The translations under genes were made by a program, and so were the position numbers. Under the pieces are notes generated by a model that was given only the letters and a program-made list of their open reading frames with translations, was not told the DNA's origin and did not search any database. This document shows, piece after piece, positions 34,101 through 45,282 of a stretch of DNA of 60,096 bases (positions are counted from its first letter, which is position 1; the number at the start of each line of letters is the position of its first letter). Origin of the DNA: Spirogloea muscicola (lineage: Eukaryota > Streptophyta > Zygnematophyceae > Spirogloeales > Spirogloeaceae); assembly GCA_009602725.1 (NCBI GenBank), contig WELB01000079.1:542833-602928 (forward strand), in the 5' to 3' direction.

Positions 34101-35193
34101 CGCCTATGAGGCTGCAGAACAAGCCGAGGTGTTCTGCGCATCGTACTTTCTGCACGCACGGCGCATGCATGAGATGGCCGCACTTCGGCGGCAGCTGGCG
34201 GCTTGCGCAGTGCGGGCCGAGGCAGCTGAGCGGCGGCCATCCGTCTGGAACGCGCTGGAGGGCCTTGAGCAGGCATGGCGGGTTAGCAGTATGGACAAGG
34301 AGTGCGGAAAGGAGAGGCGAGCAGCCAGTGGCAGCTGCGCTCCCCCCCGTTTGGGGGCCGTGCAGCGCACATTGCTGCGGCGTGCTGTGCTTGCGGGATG
34401 GGCCGACCGCGTTGCTCGGCGTGTGAGGCCCAGCAGCGCCGCCAACACTGCCACGGACGGCAGTGGCCCTCGCATTCAACGTGCTGTGCGGTACCAGGCT
34501 TGCTCGCTCCCCGAGAATGACTTCGTGTATCTGCACCCGTCAGCAAGTACACATGCAGATGCACCGCAATATCTGGCGTACACAGACATAGTGCAGGGGG
34601 CGGCTGGCGTTTCTGGCGGTGGCCGTTGCTATCTGGCGTGTACAACGGCTGTTGACCCACAGTGGCTGTCAGTCGAGGCTGCTCCGCTCTGCACTTTCTT
34701 GGCAACTGGCGGCAGTGCCCAATCACCGCAACCAGCAACATATCATGTGGATACAGACCGTGTCGTCACCTGGATGGCACCGGTGTTTGGACCACATCGG
34801 TGGGAGCTTCCGCAGCATGCTGTGGAGGAGCGCGAACCAGCGCGGTGCACTGCGGCATTTGCTGCCGCGCTCCTGGGGGGCCGTGTGCTGCCGGCTCTCA
34901 AGGCGGTGCGCTCGCATCTCTCCATCCGGCCTGAAGCGCTGCTCGGGCCAGGCGCCCAAGTGCAGCGGCGTAGCGGTGAGCTGCTGGCCGCGCTGGGGGC
35001 TGCGGGCGTCACGTCGCGACGCCGCCTTGCGTCCCATTGGGCACAAGACTCTCGGTTCCTGCTCGCCGAGCTCACGGCGTGCCTACAGGGTGCTAAAGCG
35101 CAGGCGCTCTTGCAGTCAATTTGGGCTCAGCTGCTGGTGGAGGCTGGCGTGCCAGGAGTGACGCACGAGGAGTCACAAGTCTTGCTGCTCTGA
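28180..35193 (+). CDS. DHX37: DEAH-box RNA helicase, DHX37/Dhr1 (Ecm16) type
   Basis: Nucleolar ATPase that in yeast and animals releases U3 snoRNA from pre-18S rRNA during small-subunit assembly. Twelve phase-consistent exons: 28180-28316, 28498-28549, 28832-28903, 29090-29139, 29318-29369, 29585-30430, 30599-30826, 31001-31114, 31588-32516, 32734-32995, 33240-33759 and 34088-35193, about 1455 residues. The N-terminus is basic. Helicase motifs in order are [94 protein letters not shown] and [29 protein letters not shown] just after the core is typical of DHX37 rather than other DEAH helicases. A long acidic insert (around 32080-32200) lies between motifs IV and V, as in other family members, and a second charged insert lies near 33590-33720. 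Confidence 0.94.
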
Positions 35194-35790
35194 TACTTGT
35201 GCAAGACAAGGTTGTCAATAGATCACACCGTAGGAAGCTCATCTGCTTAGGCGAGCAGCGGCAGGTATTGTTGCAGAGTAGCGGCAGGTCATTGAACATG
35301 GAGCCGTTTTAAAAATTAATTCTTTTGCAGGTCTCCATGTCTGCTTCATGTTATATTTGTCCAGAGTAGCAGGTCGTTTGTGATGCTGCCAATCAGAGGT
35401 GGAACGGCATCTCCATACTATGCAATGGCTTTGAAAGGCCATCCTAACGAGAGGCTTATGGCAGGCACAGTACACTTGGCCTTAAGGCATTTAGCACTCG
35501 GAAGATGCAGCACACTGAGGGAATTTACTTGGGTCTCCAAGGAGCAAGGAGCTTAAGCATAGGCATGGAGAGCAGCCCTGCAGAGGAAAGCGGCTGCTGG
35601 TCTTCTGTGGTGGCTGCTGTGGAAAGCTAGCTTGAGTGGTCACAGACGAAGTTACACTGGGAAGCAATACAAGCGGAGCTGCAGACTAGGCAGCGCAAGG
35701 GCCTCTCAGTACCGCCGTGTACAGCAAAACTTGCATGGAGCTTAGAGAGGCAGCACCATTGGCGATCGAGCTGGACAAGTAGTTCATTCC
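35194..35790. other. Intergenic region, no gene seen
   Basis: This is the 3' flank of the DHX37-type gene. The open frames are short on both strands and none resembles a known protein. Confidence 0.5.
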
Positions 35791-35799
35791 ATTTTATCT

Positions 35800-36130
35800 G
35801 GCTTTTCAAGCCCTTGGCCCATTCGGAAGAGCTTACTCTCTTTCCCAGGCATCGCCACCTCGGGAAGAGCTCTGCTCCTTCTCTTTCCGACTCTCCAGAC
35901 CTCGTCCCCTTTTACGGGCTGGCCCTTCACAGCCCTCTGCTCCTCATCGTCTTTGGGGCGACGTCTTTCCGCCTGCTAGCTATTCAGACTTGCATCTACT
36001 GACAAGAGGTGACTGAGATTTCCCTTGCTGCTGTCTCAGTCCTTAGCACTCCGGCTCCTTCAGACCTTGTCCATTCCTTTGGGCTGGCCTCTTCCAGCCA
36101 CCAGTAAATCTGGCCGCGCTTGGGAGAGGT
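35800..36130 (+). mobile_element. Retroelement-family remnant (copy D)
   Basis: A coding end reading GDVFPPASYSDLHLLTRGD with stop TGA at 36014-36016 matches the C-termini of the other copies. Family tail sequence follows (CTTCAGACCTTGTCCATTCC at 36058-36077), then the 44-bp palindromic repeat at 36081-36123. An upstream GGGCTGGCCCTTCACAGCCC unit lies near 35920. Confidence 0.7.
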
Positions 36131-36420
36131 CACTTGAATGGGAGCTTACTTCGTCACAGCCATTGGAAGACCTCTTTCTTTCGTGCGGATGAGCTGCTTC
36201 TCGTTCGGACCAGCTACCGTCATCACTGACGGTTGGTGGTCGCAAGGCAGTGAAGCACGTGGCGGCTCGTTTGGCAGGCCGGGCGACGAAGCTGGGTGGG
36301 GGGAGGCCTCAACGGAAAAAGGGGAGGCGGCCGGTAAAGCAACGGGGGCGGGTCGGGGAGGCGGGTGCAGCCAGACGGAGGAGGGAGGTGCGGGGTGATT
36401 GGTTAGCAAGCCACTTGGCC

Positions 36421-36510
36421 ATGCCCGCCGCGCTTCGCGCCGCCTCCGCCGCCGCCGCTGCCGCTGCCGCCGCCGCTCCGCCCCAGGCCCCGGCNGAAGG
36501 GCTTCGTATC
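36421..36510 (+). other. Alanine-rich start-codon exon-like segment
   Basis: An ATG at 36421 opens a frame of Ala and Pro (MPAALRAAS followed by about 11 Ala) through a GCC tract, resembling the N-terminus of an organelle-targeted protein. An N at 36495 breaks the reading. It may be the first exon of a small gene continuing at 36789, or only a GCC repeat. Confidence 0.25.
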
Positions 36511-36524
36511 TGCCATCTAGTGTT

Positions 36525-36640
36525 CAGGCATCGATTAGCGACCTTTATGGTTTGACGCGTGGTTACTGAGCGGGTCAATCTGCTGTAGGTGATGTGCGTC
36601 TCTAGATGTGCTTGCCTTTGTACTTGGCCACTTGGCTTCG
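36525..36640 (+). mobile_element. Retroelement-family remnant (copy E)
   Basis: The frame ASISDLYGLTRGY-stop (TGA 36567-36569) matches the family C-terminus. The downstream sequence up to TGCTTGCCTTTGTACTTGGC matches the fragment at 185-260 inside the bromodomain gene. Confidence 0.65.
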
Positions 36641-36788
36641 TTTGTTTCAAATACACGAAAGTCTTTTCTTAGCGTCCTTTCTTTCTTTCTGGACGAGCTC
36701 ACTTCCTTCGGTTGAAGAAGCTTCACTCCTTGGCATCGGGTGATCGCATGCAAGGCAAGCCCTTGTAGAATGTCTGATCATGTCTCAG

Positions 36789-36979
36789 ACGGCCCGTGTA
36801 CGTCAATGGCCAGCGCAACAAACCCATCTTTGGCGGTGTGGTAAGCAATTTCTGTTCGTTGACGCGGGCCGCTTGTTGACCGCGTGCACTGCGTACCCTG
36901 CCAACGTACTTAGGTTGGTTGGGTTGATAGTGGCAGTTGTTACCACGTCCTTATTGATATTGTGGGAGTTGGATCGCTA
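36789..36979 (+). CDS. Possible exons of a small single-helix membrane protein
   Basis: An exon after the acceptor ATGTCTCAG reads RPVYVNGQRNKPIFGG in the frame beginning CGG at 36791. It has two candidate donors: GTGTGG (exon end 36837, phase 1) and the stronger GTAAGC after GTG. With the first donor and an acceptor near 36930 the frame continues as AVVTTSLLILWELDR-stop, a plausible short C-terminal membrane segment. With the second donor no good continuation was found. I do not recognise the protein. The composition looks coding, but the model is tentative. Confidence 0.25.
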
Positions 36980-36984
36980 GCCAG

Positions 36985-38600
36985 GCACCGGCCTTTGGTG
37001 AGGACATGAAGGAGACCCACCAACTCAGGCTTGGAAAACCTGAATAATGTCATATTTAGTGCTCTGCAAGGTCGGAGGAGATGGCAGAGGTAGCTGAGGG
37101 GGCAGGTCCGGTAACAGTCTGCTTTATTCCACTAGACGCGATGTCGCTGTGCTGCTTTTCTCCAATACCGACTTGTGCTCCAAACTGGACATATAGGGTG
37201 ACAAAGTCATACTGTGTGAGATTCCCAACTAATTTCTCACGTGCTGCTTGCTCTATGAACCTGTCTAGCGTTTTCCTGGTTTGTTCTTCTCACTTGCTTG
37301 CTTGCCTCTAACACTCTATCAGTTGCAATCTCTCTGGTCCTTTCTTGCCAGATATCCGTCTCTTTGGTTCCAGCCCTTTCTTGATATGGCCAACTAATGG
37401 AACCAGCAGTACTAAGCAGTCTGGTAGTACAGAGATCAAAGGGGCTATTGGCCCACTGGCACTTTTCGATGCCACTTCCCCTGCTGAATAAATTGCATAA
37501 ATCACTGGTGAGAAATATTTTTTCTTAGAGAGAAGGCGTGCGGTGCGCATGAAATTGAGAGAGAGGCCGATTCTTGCCTTGCACATGTCCTGGTAACGGG
37601 GAAATGAGTTGGCTAAGGGGGGCACTAAATTCCTCGAGTGAGCACATATATATCTGACAAGCTAAGCTGAGGAGCCAGACCACCACCACGGAAGCCATTA
37701 GCCTGGCCTAATGCACACCCAGCACGCTGGTATCGCGAGCGCCTGGGAGCATAGACTTAGAAAATGACAAATATTTTAGATCACAGGAGCATAGCAGCTT
37801 CATGACAATTCTGGTGGCTGTAAAAAGCCAACATTTTTTTGGGCCAACACATTTTTGTGTAGGTAGTCTGAAGAAGAACCACACAAAGACTAAGGAGCAC
37901 GGAGGCCTTGACCCACGGTCGACTTGTGAAGCTGAAGTCACAGGGACAGCTAAAGTGGAATAGCAATCCCCAATTTATGTTGTAGTGAGTTGTATCTGTG
38001 AGGAGTATGACTGCTGATTGAAGGAGCGGCCACGAATGCCAGTCGAGCTTACACAATTGAACAGAGGGAGCAGCTGCCAGAGGGCCACAGGCTAAAAATA
38101 AGGTGGTCTGTTCGTATTGGAGCTCGCCAAGGAGCCCAGCTTAAGTCTCGACATTTGTCTCACTGGCTGGTCATATGTGCCCATCCCATTGCTGCATCTG
38201 CGACTGCCGCATCTGTAGCACAGCAGGGTGGCTTGCAAGTTGTCTGCTCTACCATGCAGCTGCTTATCCAAACAGGCCAGCCGTAAATCACAGTTGCATG
38301 TTACCAAGTTAGACGCTACAAATCATGTATCGAGCTATGCAGTGAGATCCATGCTTGGAATATGCAAGCTGCATCATCTGCGAGTTGCCGATTTATTCTT
38401 ATGGTATGCTGCCTTCTTAGTACGCAGCCCCAACAGAACTTTAGCTGATTCCATGCCCTTCCATATCGCAGGCAATTCTAGCTTATGCAGCACTATCATA
38501 CTCACAAGGTTTTCAAGCTAGTGTGTCTAGTATCACTATTTCTGTCACAATGTGCAACACAAAAGCGTATTACGGAGTACTCCCTAAGAGCTGTCTGCGA
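36985..38600. other. Gene-poor intergenic region
   Basis: No gene, RNA or clear repeat was recognised on either strand. The base composition is more AT-rich than the flanks. Confidence 0.45.
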
Positions 38601-38632
38601 CACTGCTCCCGAGCACTGTGTACAGTTAAAGG

Positions 38633-38930
38633 TCAACTACAGCTTTTCTGATTGGAGACTCAGAGGAGGACATCTACATGCAGCAACCTGCAGATTTTGA
38701 AGTGACAGGCAAAGAAAATGAAGGTGGGCAAGCTCAAGAAAGCACTACATGGTATTAAACAGGCTCCCAGGGCTTGGTATGCACAGCTTGATACTTTTCT
38801 ACTGAGCCAAGTAAGGGATCTGAGGCTGATCACAGTGTGTATGTGCCAACAGAGGCTACAGAAGCCCTCATATTGTCTGCTGCAGGTAGTATTGCTGACT
38901 CCCTCGCTACAGTGTCTTGGGAAGCAAAGA
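38633..38930 (+). pseudogene. Degenerate Ty1/copia reverse-transcriptase fragment
   Basis: Three frames carry successive pieces of a copia-type polymerase. TAFLIGDSEEDIYMQQPADF (compare AFLNGDLEEDIYMQQP) lies at 38636-38700. After a frameshift, KLKKALHGIKQAPRAWYAQL begins near 38730. After another shift, SEADHSVYVPTEATEALIL begins near 38817. The K-ALYGLKQAPRAWY block is diagnostic of copia elements. No long terminal repeats, integrase or protease were seen, so this is an isolated dead fragment. It ends within a few bases of the PMP3 stop codon on the other strand. Confidence 0.85.
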
Positions 38931-38934
38931 ACCC

Positions 38935-39714
38935 TTAGTATTTCATCAACACGTAAAGGGCATATATGATTCCAGGAATGTATCCTAGGATGGTCAGCAG
39001 CACGCATATCCAGAACTCGATGTGGCACTCACGCTACCTCCAGAAGCGGGACATGCACATACAAACTGTTGACCATCAGGTCAACAGAGGCTTGCATGCA
39101 CACAAGCATTAAAAGCGACGGACATGATAAGACGCCTAATAAGACGCGCGACGAAGACGCGCGTACAATTTTCCTGACACAGCAACGCGCGCGCCACCTT
39201 GAAGGAGTCGCCGGCATGCTCAGAGGCTGGCTTCTCAGATACAAGAGCGCATGCATGCCGGCCCTCAGACTGCTCTAGCAGCACGGCGTTAAGCCTGTTT
39301 GCCATTCGCTCACGCACGATCAGCTGGCAGGCACCCGCTGCATGCCATCTATGAGCACCCTGCTGCCTCTCGATTGTGAGCCCAACCATCGGGAGCCTAC
39401 TGCAGCAGGACCAGAGCAGAGTGCGCTGACCTTCACGAAGACTCCCAGCGGCGGCAGGAGGATGGCGAGGAGCACTCCGCACACGGTCACGGCGCCGTCC
39501 CTGCCACGACACGGCAGCCGCTGCTTGGTGCCGTTGCGCTGGAGCCTCCCACAGCGCTCAACGCCTAGTTGAGTTCCACGATCAGATCGCAGTAACGGTC
39601 ATCACTAGCTGCGGCATGGACGCGAATCTCTAACGACCAACACGGTGCGTTCGTTGGGGAGCCTCCGAGCTACTGTGCTCGTCGCTGCGCTGACCTGTCG
39701 GCCCCCTTGCCCAT
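38935..39714 (-). CDS. PMP3: PMP3/RCI2-type plasma membrane proteolipid
   Basis: Small hydrophobic membrane protein of the UPF0057/PMP3 family, linked in yeast and plants to membrane potential and to salt and cold tolerance. Three phase-consistent exons: 39714-39695, 39500-39431 and 39027-38935, 60 residues. The sequence starts MGKGADRDGAV and carries two membrane helices, VCGVLLAILLPPLGVFVK and FWICVLLTILGYIPGIIYAL, with the family signatures ILLPPLGVF and LTILGYIPGIIYA. Compared with RCI2 proteins, two residues (Phe-Gly) are missing exactly at the last exon junction (VFVK|CHIEFW). This may be a real small deletion or a slightly wrong acceptor. The gene is divergent from the PQ-loop gene, 358 bp apart. 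Confidence 0.93.
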
Positions 39715-39890
39715 GGCGGCCGCGCCGGGAGCTCCTGCGCTGCTGCCGTAGGAGGCGCCAACGGCTGCACGGAGATGGTGCTGGGCGACGGGCGAGGGGT
39801 TGCGCTGCCGCTCTCGCTAAAGTAGAGGCGCCGTCGCGCGAGCCCCAAGGCGCGTGATCCGCAGCGGCACGCGGCGGGAGGCGCGGCGGC

Positions 39891-39923
<33 letters not shown>

Positions 39924-40072
39924 TTCGCCAGATAACGCCGCGCCAGGGCCGCTGCTCGCGGTGCCGCCGCTCGGGGACTGACGAACGCCTCAGTGAGGCA
40001 CACCCCTGCCTGCGCCGCCGCTGCCGTTGCCGGCTTACCCGGGCCTCCGTCTCGTCTCCCGACGCCTCCGCC
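39715..40072. promoter_or_regulatory. Divergent promoter region of PMP3 and the PQ-loop gene
   Basis: A 358-bp GC-rich spacer between two start codons, containing a CGG/GGC trinucleotide run at about 39883-39922. It must hold both promoters and 5' leaders; no defined element was recognised. Confidence 0.5.
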
Positions 40073-43000
40073 ATGGGCCTGCCGGAGACGTGCAGCGTCG
40101 GGCCGGGCGCGCCGTGCTCGGCGCCCGTGTTCCGCTACTTCCTAGACTGCGTGTGCTCGCGGCGCGACGCCGCGTCCTTCGGCCTGGGCCTGGCGTCCAT
40201 CCTGTGCTGGGCCGTCGCCGAGATCCCCCAGATCGTCGCCAACTGGCAGTCGGGCAACGTCGAGGGCGTCTCCCTCGCCTTCATCCTCACGTGGACCGTT
40301 GGGTGCGCCCTCCCAAACCGCCGCCTTGGCTCTGGCAGGCGCCGCAGACCGGCCAGCCGCCCTTGCCCGCGGCTGCTCGACGTTCTCGCTGCATTGGGAA
40401 AGGTCGCAGTTGCGCCCTGCGAGCGGCGCTCTCGTCCCGGCTACCTTATCGCCTGGAGTGGCCTTCAGCGGGCACCTCGGGCCCGCCGAGGCATCTCAAG
40501 CGAGCCCCTGCGGGTTACACATGCGGCTGCGTGGTTGCGGCGTGTCAGGGACGTGTTCAACCTCGTCGGCTGCCTCATGGACCCCGTCACGGTGCACTCA
40601 TCAACCCCCTCAATTTACTGTCTGAAGCAAGGCCCTTTTTTCCGAATCCACAAAGCAGCTGCAGCTCAGACCATACTAGCATGTGCGATGCTTGTGCTGC
40701 GGCCATGGCTGCATGCTGGGAGCAGCACCGATATGGTGCAATCGCCAGCCTCTCGGATTGCTCCTGAAATTTAATGTTGTCCGCTTGTGCCTTCCTCCAT
40801 TGCAGATCCCCACGCAATTCTTCACGGCCGTGGTAATTGCTGCATAGTCTATCGCACCACCCTCCTGCCTCCCCTCCCTCCTTGTTGCCCAAGCACCCAA
40901 TTGCAGTCGGAGCGCCAGTCCACTTGCATGCACAGACGCTTCGGCTCCATGTTAGGAGCTTCAACGCTTGCGCCATGCTGCCATAAGGCTGCCGATGTTG
41001 CTAGCTTTCAACCTCGTTCCCCATCTCCCTAGCTGCTGCTAGGAAGTCTTGGCTTTTCATGCTAGTATTAAGTGCTGCCACACCTGCCGGTGCATCTCGC
41101 AGCTCTACACCGCCACCACGCTCATTCTGGTCTTCCAGCACATCTGGTACAATTGGTCAGGCCGTCACGATGACCCCAGCTCCCAGCAGGTGCAGTGCTT
41201 TGACAGCTAACTGCTTAGGTTGCTATGGCCTTGCAAAGAAGGACACCTTGTTGGTCAGCAACTGCGAGCGGGCGAGCGGTGGCTGCTCAGAGATATGTCA
41301 GCGAGGGAATGTGATCTCCTTGGTGTGCTCTGCTTGGGTGCTGTGGTGCAGGCCGGCGAGGAGAAGGAGGTGGTGCACCGGCAGCACCGTCCGGCGGATG
41401 CGCTGGAGGGGCTCTTCCCTTCCGACCCCACGCTGGCCGATGGCACCAAGATTCCGGGTGTCTCCAGCAGGCGCTCAGAGCGTGGGCGGCCGCCAATGCC
41501 CGTCCCAAATGCGGCCCCCACGCGTACCAATCGCCAGTAAAGCCCCAGAGTCCCACCCCTGCCCTAGAAGCTGCCATGCATGCTCAGCGGTTGTTGTCTA
41601 GTGGCAGACACGCCCCACGACTCAGCTATTCTGCTCCAGTCCGAAGCACATCAGCCTCTGTCTGACTGCAGCTGATCTGCAATGTTGGTGTTCTCTCTTG
41701 GCAGGTCACCAAATTCGTATGGCAGCTGGCGGCGCTTGACGCTGGCCACGTCGTATGGGACCGGGACATCACCGCGTCTTCGAGCTGTAGGCCCACATTC
41801 ATTGAGGCCTACACATCTATGCTCCTGTGATAGTCACTGTATTTTTGATAGAACACCCGCTCCCGTGCAGCAGTCAATCAGAGCTAGCTGCGCCCCTTTA
41901 AAAGTTGGAGAGTGCGAGGCTGCCTCTAGTCAGTTGCACTGTGAGGAAGGCGTTGAGTGAGGTGGGATCGCCATGCAGCTGGTGCAAGCCATGATCTGAA
42001 TGCTGGAACTGCATTTGTGAGGTGCAGGTGCTCATTGGTGCAGTCCTTACAGGAGGTTTGGGGATGAGGCTGCCGTGGCTGGCGGGCAACTACCTTCCAG
42101 ATGGCAGGAGCGACGGGGCAGTTTTTGTGGATGGTGGGAGGAAGCTTCTGCAGGTTGGTGGAGCACCTTGTGCTTTGTCCAACATGTCCAAACACTGCCC
42201 ACTTTTGCCATAACCAAGGCCTAAAGTCCTGAATGTTGAAGCCTGAGCCAAAGACCTGTGACCACATTCGAGCCCGTTCATTTTGGCAAGCATATGGTGC
42301 TGGCATCAAGGCCGTCGCCGAGATTTGACTTGGCCATTCTGACAATGCGGCAGGCTGGAAAGTTCTCGTTTCTTGGGAGTCGAGGCGCACTGCGCGTGGC
42401 AGCAGAGGAGGGCGACATGCGGTTGGTGGTGGGCCAGATTCTTGGCTGGTCCATGACCTGCATTTACCTAACAGGCCGCCTGCCGCAGGTGACCTGTTTG
42501 CGTCCCCGCCGTCCTTGCGTCCAGGCCTTTGTTTCAATACCCGGTTTTTCTCTTTAGTCACAGCTTGTGTGCAAGAAAGGTAAAGCTCTGGCACTCTAGC
42601 TCAGGTATCAGGGGTACCCTTCAAGGGCGACCTTGTCAACAGTTCCCAGATGACAAATTGCCAACAATCATGCAGCAGTGCTCTACCAGCACTCTTGTTG
42701 ATGTCTGCTGTAGAGCAGGCCTCCACGTAATGTCTTCTTACATTGAGAAAGATGCCATTTGTCCAGATTATCCTGAATGTGACACGAGGTAGTGTGGAGG
42801 GCCTCTCCTTCTCTATGTTTGCCTTCGCCATAGGCGGCAATGCAACGTATCTGGCAAGCATCCTTGTCAGAAGCCTTCAGTGGGGCCGCGTCAAGCCCAA
42901 TCTGCCGTGGCTGGTTGACTCCGCCTGTTGCTTGGCCATGGACTTCTCCGTATCCTGGGCCTCAGTCATTCTGCTATTTAGTGCCACAAAAAGTTCACTG

Positions 43001-43370
43001 AAATATGTTGCAGGTTGCACGTTGACTGCAGAGCTTGCATCTGGTCTGTTGCTCGTAATTTTGTCTTGCCTGTGTCCTTGCCTGTCTGCTGATGTTCTAC
43101 ATCAGATGTATTACTGGCCTGTAGTCCAGTAGCTAATGCATCAATAGAGATTCTGATTCACAGTTGAAGGCCTGATGAGAGAAGCTGTACTGCAGCAATT
43201 TGCATGAGACTTACACAAATGGTAGATTTGAGGTCAGCATCCTCTGCGTGCCTTCTTTGACTTTTGGAAATCAGATCCTGGGACAGTTCATCTACTCGAA
43301 CTTCAGGAGCAAGAGGACAGATAATTACTCTGCACTCAGGTGTGCTCGTGGCACTAGATTAGATGACTAA
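40073..43370 (+). CDS. PQ-loop repeat membrane transporter (YPQ/PQLC2-like)
   Basis: Proteins of this type export cationic amino acids from lysosomes or vacuoles in animals and yeast; the plant members are less well known. Supported exons: 40073-40302, 40549-40591, 40806-40832, 41103-41189, 41352-41536, 41705-41786, 42028-42153, 42354-42488, 42767-42949 and 43275-43370. The first PQ loop is AVAEIPQIVANWQSGNVEGV. The second is YLTGRLPQIILNVTRGSVEG, followed by FAFAIGGNATYLASILVRSL and PNLPWLVDSACCLAMDF. Between them are IPTQFFTAV, a helix LYTATTLILVFQHIWYNW and a long soluble Arg/Ser/Pro-rich loop. The exon joins at 41536-41705 (probably one more exon near 41550-41660) could not be made phase-perfect. 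The C-terminus RSKRTDNYSALR and the stop at 43368-43370 are clear. Confidence 0.88.
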
Positions 43371-44439
43371 GGGAATGCTTATAGTTTGCTGCATACATCG
43401 AGTGATCTGTGCTAATACTGATACCTAATATGACGCTTGGTGCAAATGCTGCCTTGCTGACTAACTGTGTGGGCTGTGCACTTGTGGCAGCCCAACAACG
43501 TGATGCTGGAAGAAGTGCCCACAATGATAGGTTTGGCGCTGGTCGCGATGAGTAGGCGGGCTGCACCGCTTTGTGCCGCCCTCTACAATTTTGTCCTCGA
43601 TAGATCTCTAGGAGCTTAAGGTACACCGGGGTCAAAGTGCGGGGTAGTTCATAGGTCGCAAACGAAGTCTTTGCCAGGCTGTGGCTGCTGACGCTGAGTT
43701 GTCTAGGAGTGGTATCAGGTGCAATAGCCACCTTGAAAGTGTAGGGTATGTCCTCTTGGCATGTCACCTGGTATACCGCTGCTTGGATGCTGCAAAGGAG
43801 GCCTTCATAAGGATCCAAAGCTGTCAATCTGTCAGCTGAAATGAGCTAGTATTCTAACGATACTGCCGGGTCAAAGAATGTACCTTACATGTTTATGTGC
43901 CGTTGTCATTGTCTCAGAATTGTTTTCTCGATTTAAATTGCTTTGTCATGGTTTTGAGTTATGTGCTCCAAGGACCAGTCGGTTTTGCTAGGGTGACGTA
44001 CTAACGCTTCAACCTTCTCCCTGAATCACGGTGTTCAATTCTCGTCATACTGCTTTTGCTTTTGCATTCTGTGGTGTTTCACTCTGGTGTTATGTTGTAT
44101 CCAACTTCTTGTTTGTACCAATATGTAAGTTGCATGTCAATTTTCCGGAATCCTTCGGTAGGATCTGACTGCGAAGGATGGTTCACTGTAGCCATCGACT
44201 GTGTGTCAAGGGTAAATATTTCCTGCTCCATATCTTTAGATTGGCAGATAGACATTGAACGTCACCAGGACATATTGCAGTGTGCTCACATTTCCTTAAG
44301 ATACTGGCCACTTGTTAGTGTTCGATGCGTGCCACTTATCTTGTATGAGTGTCAACTGCTCAGAAGATACACACTTCGAGAAGTCATGGCCATCTAAGTA
44401 TTATGAAGATAGCTCATTGTCAACTTCAGTCTTCAGCAG
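43371..44439. other. Region between the PQ-loop gene and an unidentified gene
   Basis: A 157-codon open frame on the minus strand (43827-43354) overlaps the end of the PQ-loop gene and has no recognisable motif. On the plus strand 43498-43630 reads QPNNVMLEEVPTMIGLALVA before a stop. This could be an upstream exon of the gene at 44440, but no join was established. Confidence 0.35.
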
Positions 44440-45182
44440 GTTTACCATCTCCAGGAGGAGGGCTTTACATCCTATTTGCCGAAGTTTGCTGATATGACTT
44501 CACTAAGAGCTCTGTATTGTAGCAGACATGATTGCGGCCCAGTTGACACAGCTGTGTGCGCATCGCGGACCTTACACAGTATGCATAGGAAAGAAGCTGC
44601 TGATCTCTCAAGTAGAAGCACGCTGATCCACAGCTTATATCAACGTTCAAAGGGAGGTCGACCCACCAGACTCCTCGAGAACTGTTTGCGGAAGTTGTCT
44701 TCCACAACTTGCTCGACAGCGCTGGGACCCCTGGCAGCAACCTCCTTCTGGTTCTGGACGCCATTCTGATAAGTAAGCGTGGGCGAGAAGGGGTTTTGCA
44801 GTACGGATCCTGGTGAGAGTTGGTCTTCACTCCCGACCTTGTAGACGTCTTTGCTGTGCTCTTTGTAGATCTGACCCAGTCACACAGGACGAAATCAGGC
44901 TGCTGCTGTGCGACAGTGTCAGGCAATTGTTCATAGCAGGTAGTGGAAGTCAGAGCGGGTTGCTTCTGAGGAACACTTATGTGAGCTGCTCACCAAGACG
45001 GGGGTAGGCTTGGAGATGATCATGGGCAGGGGCAGCTCAGGCTGGCCATTGTGTACAGCGTGCTTCGTGCGCAAGCCCAGCCTGTGCCGGGCAGCGCCTG
45101 TTGGGGTGTCGAGCTCGTCGCTTGCGGTGATCCGGGGAAGCAGCTCGTCGCCCTTCATTACCGGCCACTCTTGCCTGGATAG
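44440..45182 (+). CDS. C-terminal exons of an unidentified protein
   Basis: Five exon-like segments join in phase with normal GT-AG signals down to a stop: 44440-44513, 44657-44772, 44802-44812 (11 nt), 44888-44939 and 45016-45182. They read YHLQEEGFTSYLPKFADM, RELFAEVVFHNLLDSAGTPG, SNLLLVLDAILI, DEIRLLLCDSVRQLFIADD, GQLRLAIVYSVLRAQAQP and GKQLVALHYRPLLPG-stop. The product looks like a helical, Leu-rich solenoid tail, but I do not recognise the family. The 5' part was not found; the last exon ends 100 bases before the assembly gap. The 11-nt exon is the weakest step. Confidence 0.45.
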
Positions 45183-45240
45183 TGCAAGCGAGAGAGAGGG
45201 AGAGAGAGAGGGGGGGGGGGGGAGAGAGGGGGGGCGGAAG
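45183..45240. repeat. GA-rich microsatellite at the left edge of the assembly gap
   Basis: A (GA)n tract grades into G runs. Its counterpart, (GA)n at 45913-45941, lies on the other side of the gap, so the gap probably spans a long GA-type repeat. Confidence 0.8.
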
Positions 45241-45282
45241 GGGGGGGGCACGGAGGAAGGGGCGGGCGACGGCAGTGGGCGC

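Noticed and set aside
43354-43827. 157-codon minus-strand open frame overlapping the end of the PQ-loop gene
   Set aside because: No recognisable motif and no flanking exons; kept only as a note in the intergenic entry.
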